A stretch of 7,098 bases of DNA. Origin: an uncultured Bacteroidales bacterium. GTDB lineage: Bacteria > Bacteroidota > Bacteroidia > Bacteroidales > WCHB1-69. This document shows, in pieces, positions 6,092-7,098 of the stretch. Under the pieces are notes generated by a model. The model searched no databases. It had not been told where the DNA came from and saw nothing but the letters and a program-made list of their open reading frames with translations. Both the position numbers and the translations under genes were made by a program. The DNA is taken from contig CALAVA010000019.1 of the NCBI GenBank assembly GCA_937892025.1, forward strand, positions 1 to 7,098, read 5' to 3'. How positions within the stretch are numbered: the first letter of the stretch is position 1; each line of letters begins with the position of its first letter.

Positions 6092-6123
6092 ATTGCTTGT
6101 CAACCTAATCTTACTTGCAATCT
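6090..6123 (+). terminator. Weak hairpin after the SMR genes, possible terminator
   Basis: AGATTGC (6090-6096) and GCAATCT (6117-6123) form a 7-bp stem around a 20-nt loop, starting at the stop codon of the second SMR gene. The following bases (gtgtctttt) are only moderately T-rich, so efficient Rho-independent termination is doubtful. The place, between two transcription units, is right. Confidence 0.3.
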
Positions 6124-6259
6124 GTGTCTTTTGGTACAAATCAGATAATAAATTCCGAATGTGTAGTTATAATGTGTTTATAATCAACGTGTTTTTGTTT
6201 GTTTGTGGTAAATTTCAAAAAATGGAACAGAAAAAATTTCAGAATTGAAAAATAATTAG
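6124..6259. other. AT-rich intergenic region without recognisable genes
   Basis: Between the weak hairpin and the wecE promoter there is no convincing frame, no tRNA-like fold and no repeat of note. It is AT-rich and separates the flippase unit from the wecE unit. Confidence 0.6.
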
Positions 6260-6267
6260 TATCTTTG
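6260..6267 (+). promoter_or_regulatory. Bacteroidota-type -7 element upstream of wecE
   Basis: TAtcTTTG fits the TAnnTTTG -7 consensus, in an AT-rich stretch. A good -33 TTTG at the usual distance is not visible; the nearest TTG (6245-6247) is only 12 bases away. If used, transcription would start near 6272 and leave a leader of about 85-90 bases before the wecE start. The leader contains the two-codon frame ATG-AAT-TAA at 6334, probably without meaning. Confidence 0.5.
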
Positions 6268-6359
6268 TAGCATAAAATTTCACTTGAGTTGAGGTGCAGG
6301 TTAGTGGGTTCTGTCTGCTCTGAAACGATAAAAATGAATTAATGGAACCCCTCTTGAAT

Positions 6360-7098
6360 ATGGACATATCGTTTAATCTTCCACATCTTACGGGCAAAGA
6401 GGCTCATTATATGTATCAGGCGGTTTACAATGGCAAATTGTCTGGTAACGGCGAATATACAAGGCGATGCCAGAAGTTTTTCGAGGAACGCTACGGATTC
6501 AAAAAATGTCTGCTCACTACAAGTTGCACCGACGCTTTGGAAATGGCGGCAATTCTTTGTGAAATAAAGCCCGGCGATGAGGTGATTGTGCCAAGCTATA
6601 CCTTTGTATCGTCGGCGTTGGCATTTGTAAGAGCGGGAGCTAAAATAGTTTTTGCTGACAGTATGGAACGCAATCCCAATATCGATGCCGACAAGATTGA
6701 AGCATTGATAACTCCTCGCACAAAAGCAATCGTACCGGTACATTACGCCGGTGTCGCCTGCGATATGGACAAGATTATGTCGATTGCCAATCGATATAAT
6801 TTGCTTGTCGTTGAGGATGCTGCACAAGCAGTTGATTCTCAGTACATTACAATTGGGGGGGGTGAAAGTTCGTTAGGTTCCATAGGTCATCTTGCCGCAT
6901 TTTCGTTCCACGAGACCAAGAATATAATTTCTGGCGAGGGCGGTATGCTGGCTATAAACGACGAGCGTTTTATACGCCGTGCCGAAATAATCTGGGAGAA
7001 AGGCACCAATCGTGCCGAGTTCTTCCGTGGCGAGGTCAACAAGTACGGCTGGGTTGATACTGGCAGTTCGTTTCTGCCGAGCGAGGTAGAAACGAACT
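6360..7098 (+). CDS. wecE: dTDP-4-amino-4,6-dideoxygalactose transaminase WecE, 3'-truncated
   Basis: A PLP-dependent aminotransferase that makes TDP-4-amino-4,6-dideoxy-D-galactose (TDP-Fuc4N) from TDP-4-keto-6-deoxyglucose with glutamate, for surface polysaccharide. Similarity to E. coli WecE, from memory, is high along the length: GKLSGNGEYTRRCQ, SCTDALEMAA, KPGDEVIVPSYTFVS, IVPVHYAGVACDMD, VVEDAAQAV and REIIxEKGTNRxxFFRG-like blocks. The PLP-pairing Asp is in VVEDAAQ, and Schiff-base Lys187 is in SFHETKN (codon 6918-6920). The start at 6360 (MDISFN) aligns with the E. coli start (MIPFN). An in-frame ATG at 6342 would add MEPLLN, which has no family counterpart, but cannot be excluded. Relative to E. 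coli there is a ~5-residue insertion (GGGESS region), encoded partly by a run of eight G. The gene runs off the window at about two thirds of full length. The last residues (ETN) depart from the conserved Ala-Ala and coincide with a probable fold-back artefact. Confidence 0.93.
   Translation, partial: MDISFNLPHLTGKEAHYMYQAVYNGKLSGNGEYTRRCQKFFEERYGFKKCLLTTSCTDALEMAAILCEIKPGDEVIVPSYTFVSSALAFVRAGAKIVFADSMERNPNIDADKIEALITPRTKAIVPVHYAGVACDMDKIMSIANRYNLLVVEDAAQAVDSQYITIGGGESSLGSIGHLAAFSFHETKNIISGEGGMLAINDERFIRRAEIIWEKGTNRAEFFRGEVNKYGWVDTGSSFLPSEVETN
6855..6862 (+). repeat. G8 homopolymer inside wecE
   Basis: Eight consecutive G within the wecE coding sequence, encoding Gly-Gly and part of a third Gly. 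It lies in a short insertion not found in E. coli WecE as I recall it. The frame is open as sequenced. Gain or loss of one base would truncate the enzyme. Confidence 0.9.
7065..7098. repeat. Terminal 11-bp perfect inverted repeat, probable fold-back artefact
   Basis: AGTTCGTTTCT (7065-7075) and AGAAACGAACT (7088-7098) are exact reverse complements around a 12-base loop, and the second arm ends exactly at the last base of the window. The second arm also replaces residues that are normally conserved in WecE. This is typical of a fold-back or chimeric read end, not of genomic sequence. Confidence 0.75.

Noticed and set aside
6178..6184. Short direct repeat ttataat in the intergenic region (also at 6167-6173)
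   Set aside because: Seven bases in AT-rich DNA are expected by chance; no further copies or structure.
6339..6827. 162-codon open frame on the minus strand
   Set aside because: It lies entirely antisense to the very well conserved wecE coding sequence and shows no protein family features.
1..7098. tRNA, rRNA, CRISPR array, invertible promoter
   Set aside because: No cloverleaf with a CCA end, no conserved rRNA stretch, no regularly spaced repeats, and no inverted repeat pair flanking a promoter was seen on reading both strands.

Overview
The window looks like one end-to-end contig from a member of the Bacteroidota (a Bacteroides/Prevotella-like relative is likely, but the genus cannot be fixed). 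The grounds are the two TAnnTTTG-type -7 promoter elements (3948-3955, 6260-6267), start codons without Shine-Dalgarno sequences, and tightly packed surface-glycan genes of moderate to low GC. Both ends carry technical sequence. Bases 1-22 are the 3' end of the Illumina read-1 adapter. The last 11 bases are a perfect reverse complement of 7065-7075, probably a fold-back artefact.

Layout, all genes on the plus strand. (1) 23-3769: a tight cluster of four genes joined by a 4-nt overlap and 2-nt gaps. They encode a 5'-truncated ATP-grasp ligase, an NAD(P)-dependent sugar epimerase/dehydratase, a GtrB/ArnC-type polyprenyl-phosphate glycosyltransferase with two membrane helices, and a short divergent DegT-family PLP aminotransferase. 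(2) 3782-5428: a disrupted region. It starts with the first ~32 codons of a small SMR-type membrane protein, which then lose all similarity to the gene. After these come a Bacteroidota-type promoter and a 481-codon AlbA_2/Schlafen-like plus ATPase-fold plus winged-helix protein (COG2865 type). (3) 5421-6091: two intact overlapping four-helix SMR/EamA-like proteins resembling ArnE/ArnF flippase subunits. (4) 6092-6359: an intergenic region with a weak hairpin and a second promoter element. (5) 6360-7098: the 5' part of a clear WecE (TDP-4-keto-6-deoxyglucose transaminase).

Working together, the cluster genes read as a pathway. An unusual sugar is made and modified by the epimerase, aminotransferase and ATP-grasp ligase. 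It is loaded on undecaprenyl phosphate by the glycosyltransferase and flipped across the inner membrane by the SMR pair, as in the Arn lipid A modification system. The sugar and its final acceptor are not identifiable here. WecE begins a separate unit for TDP-Fuc4N.

The most interesting structure is a 78-bp direct repeat (3800-3877 and 5442-5519; two mismatches, both synonymous) that brackets the COG2865 gene. The first SMR copy is a broken remnant. The second is intact, but has a different start region that overlaps the stop codon of the COG2865 gene. This is what would result if a 1,642-bp unit had integrated within the start of the flippase gene, bringing a promoter, a regulator-like gene and a replacement 5' end for its target. 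Each repeat contains a perfect 8-bp palindrome around a 5-nt spacer. That is a possible crossover site, though chance is not excluded.
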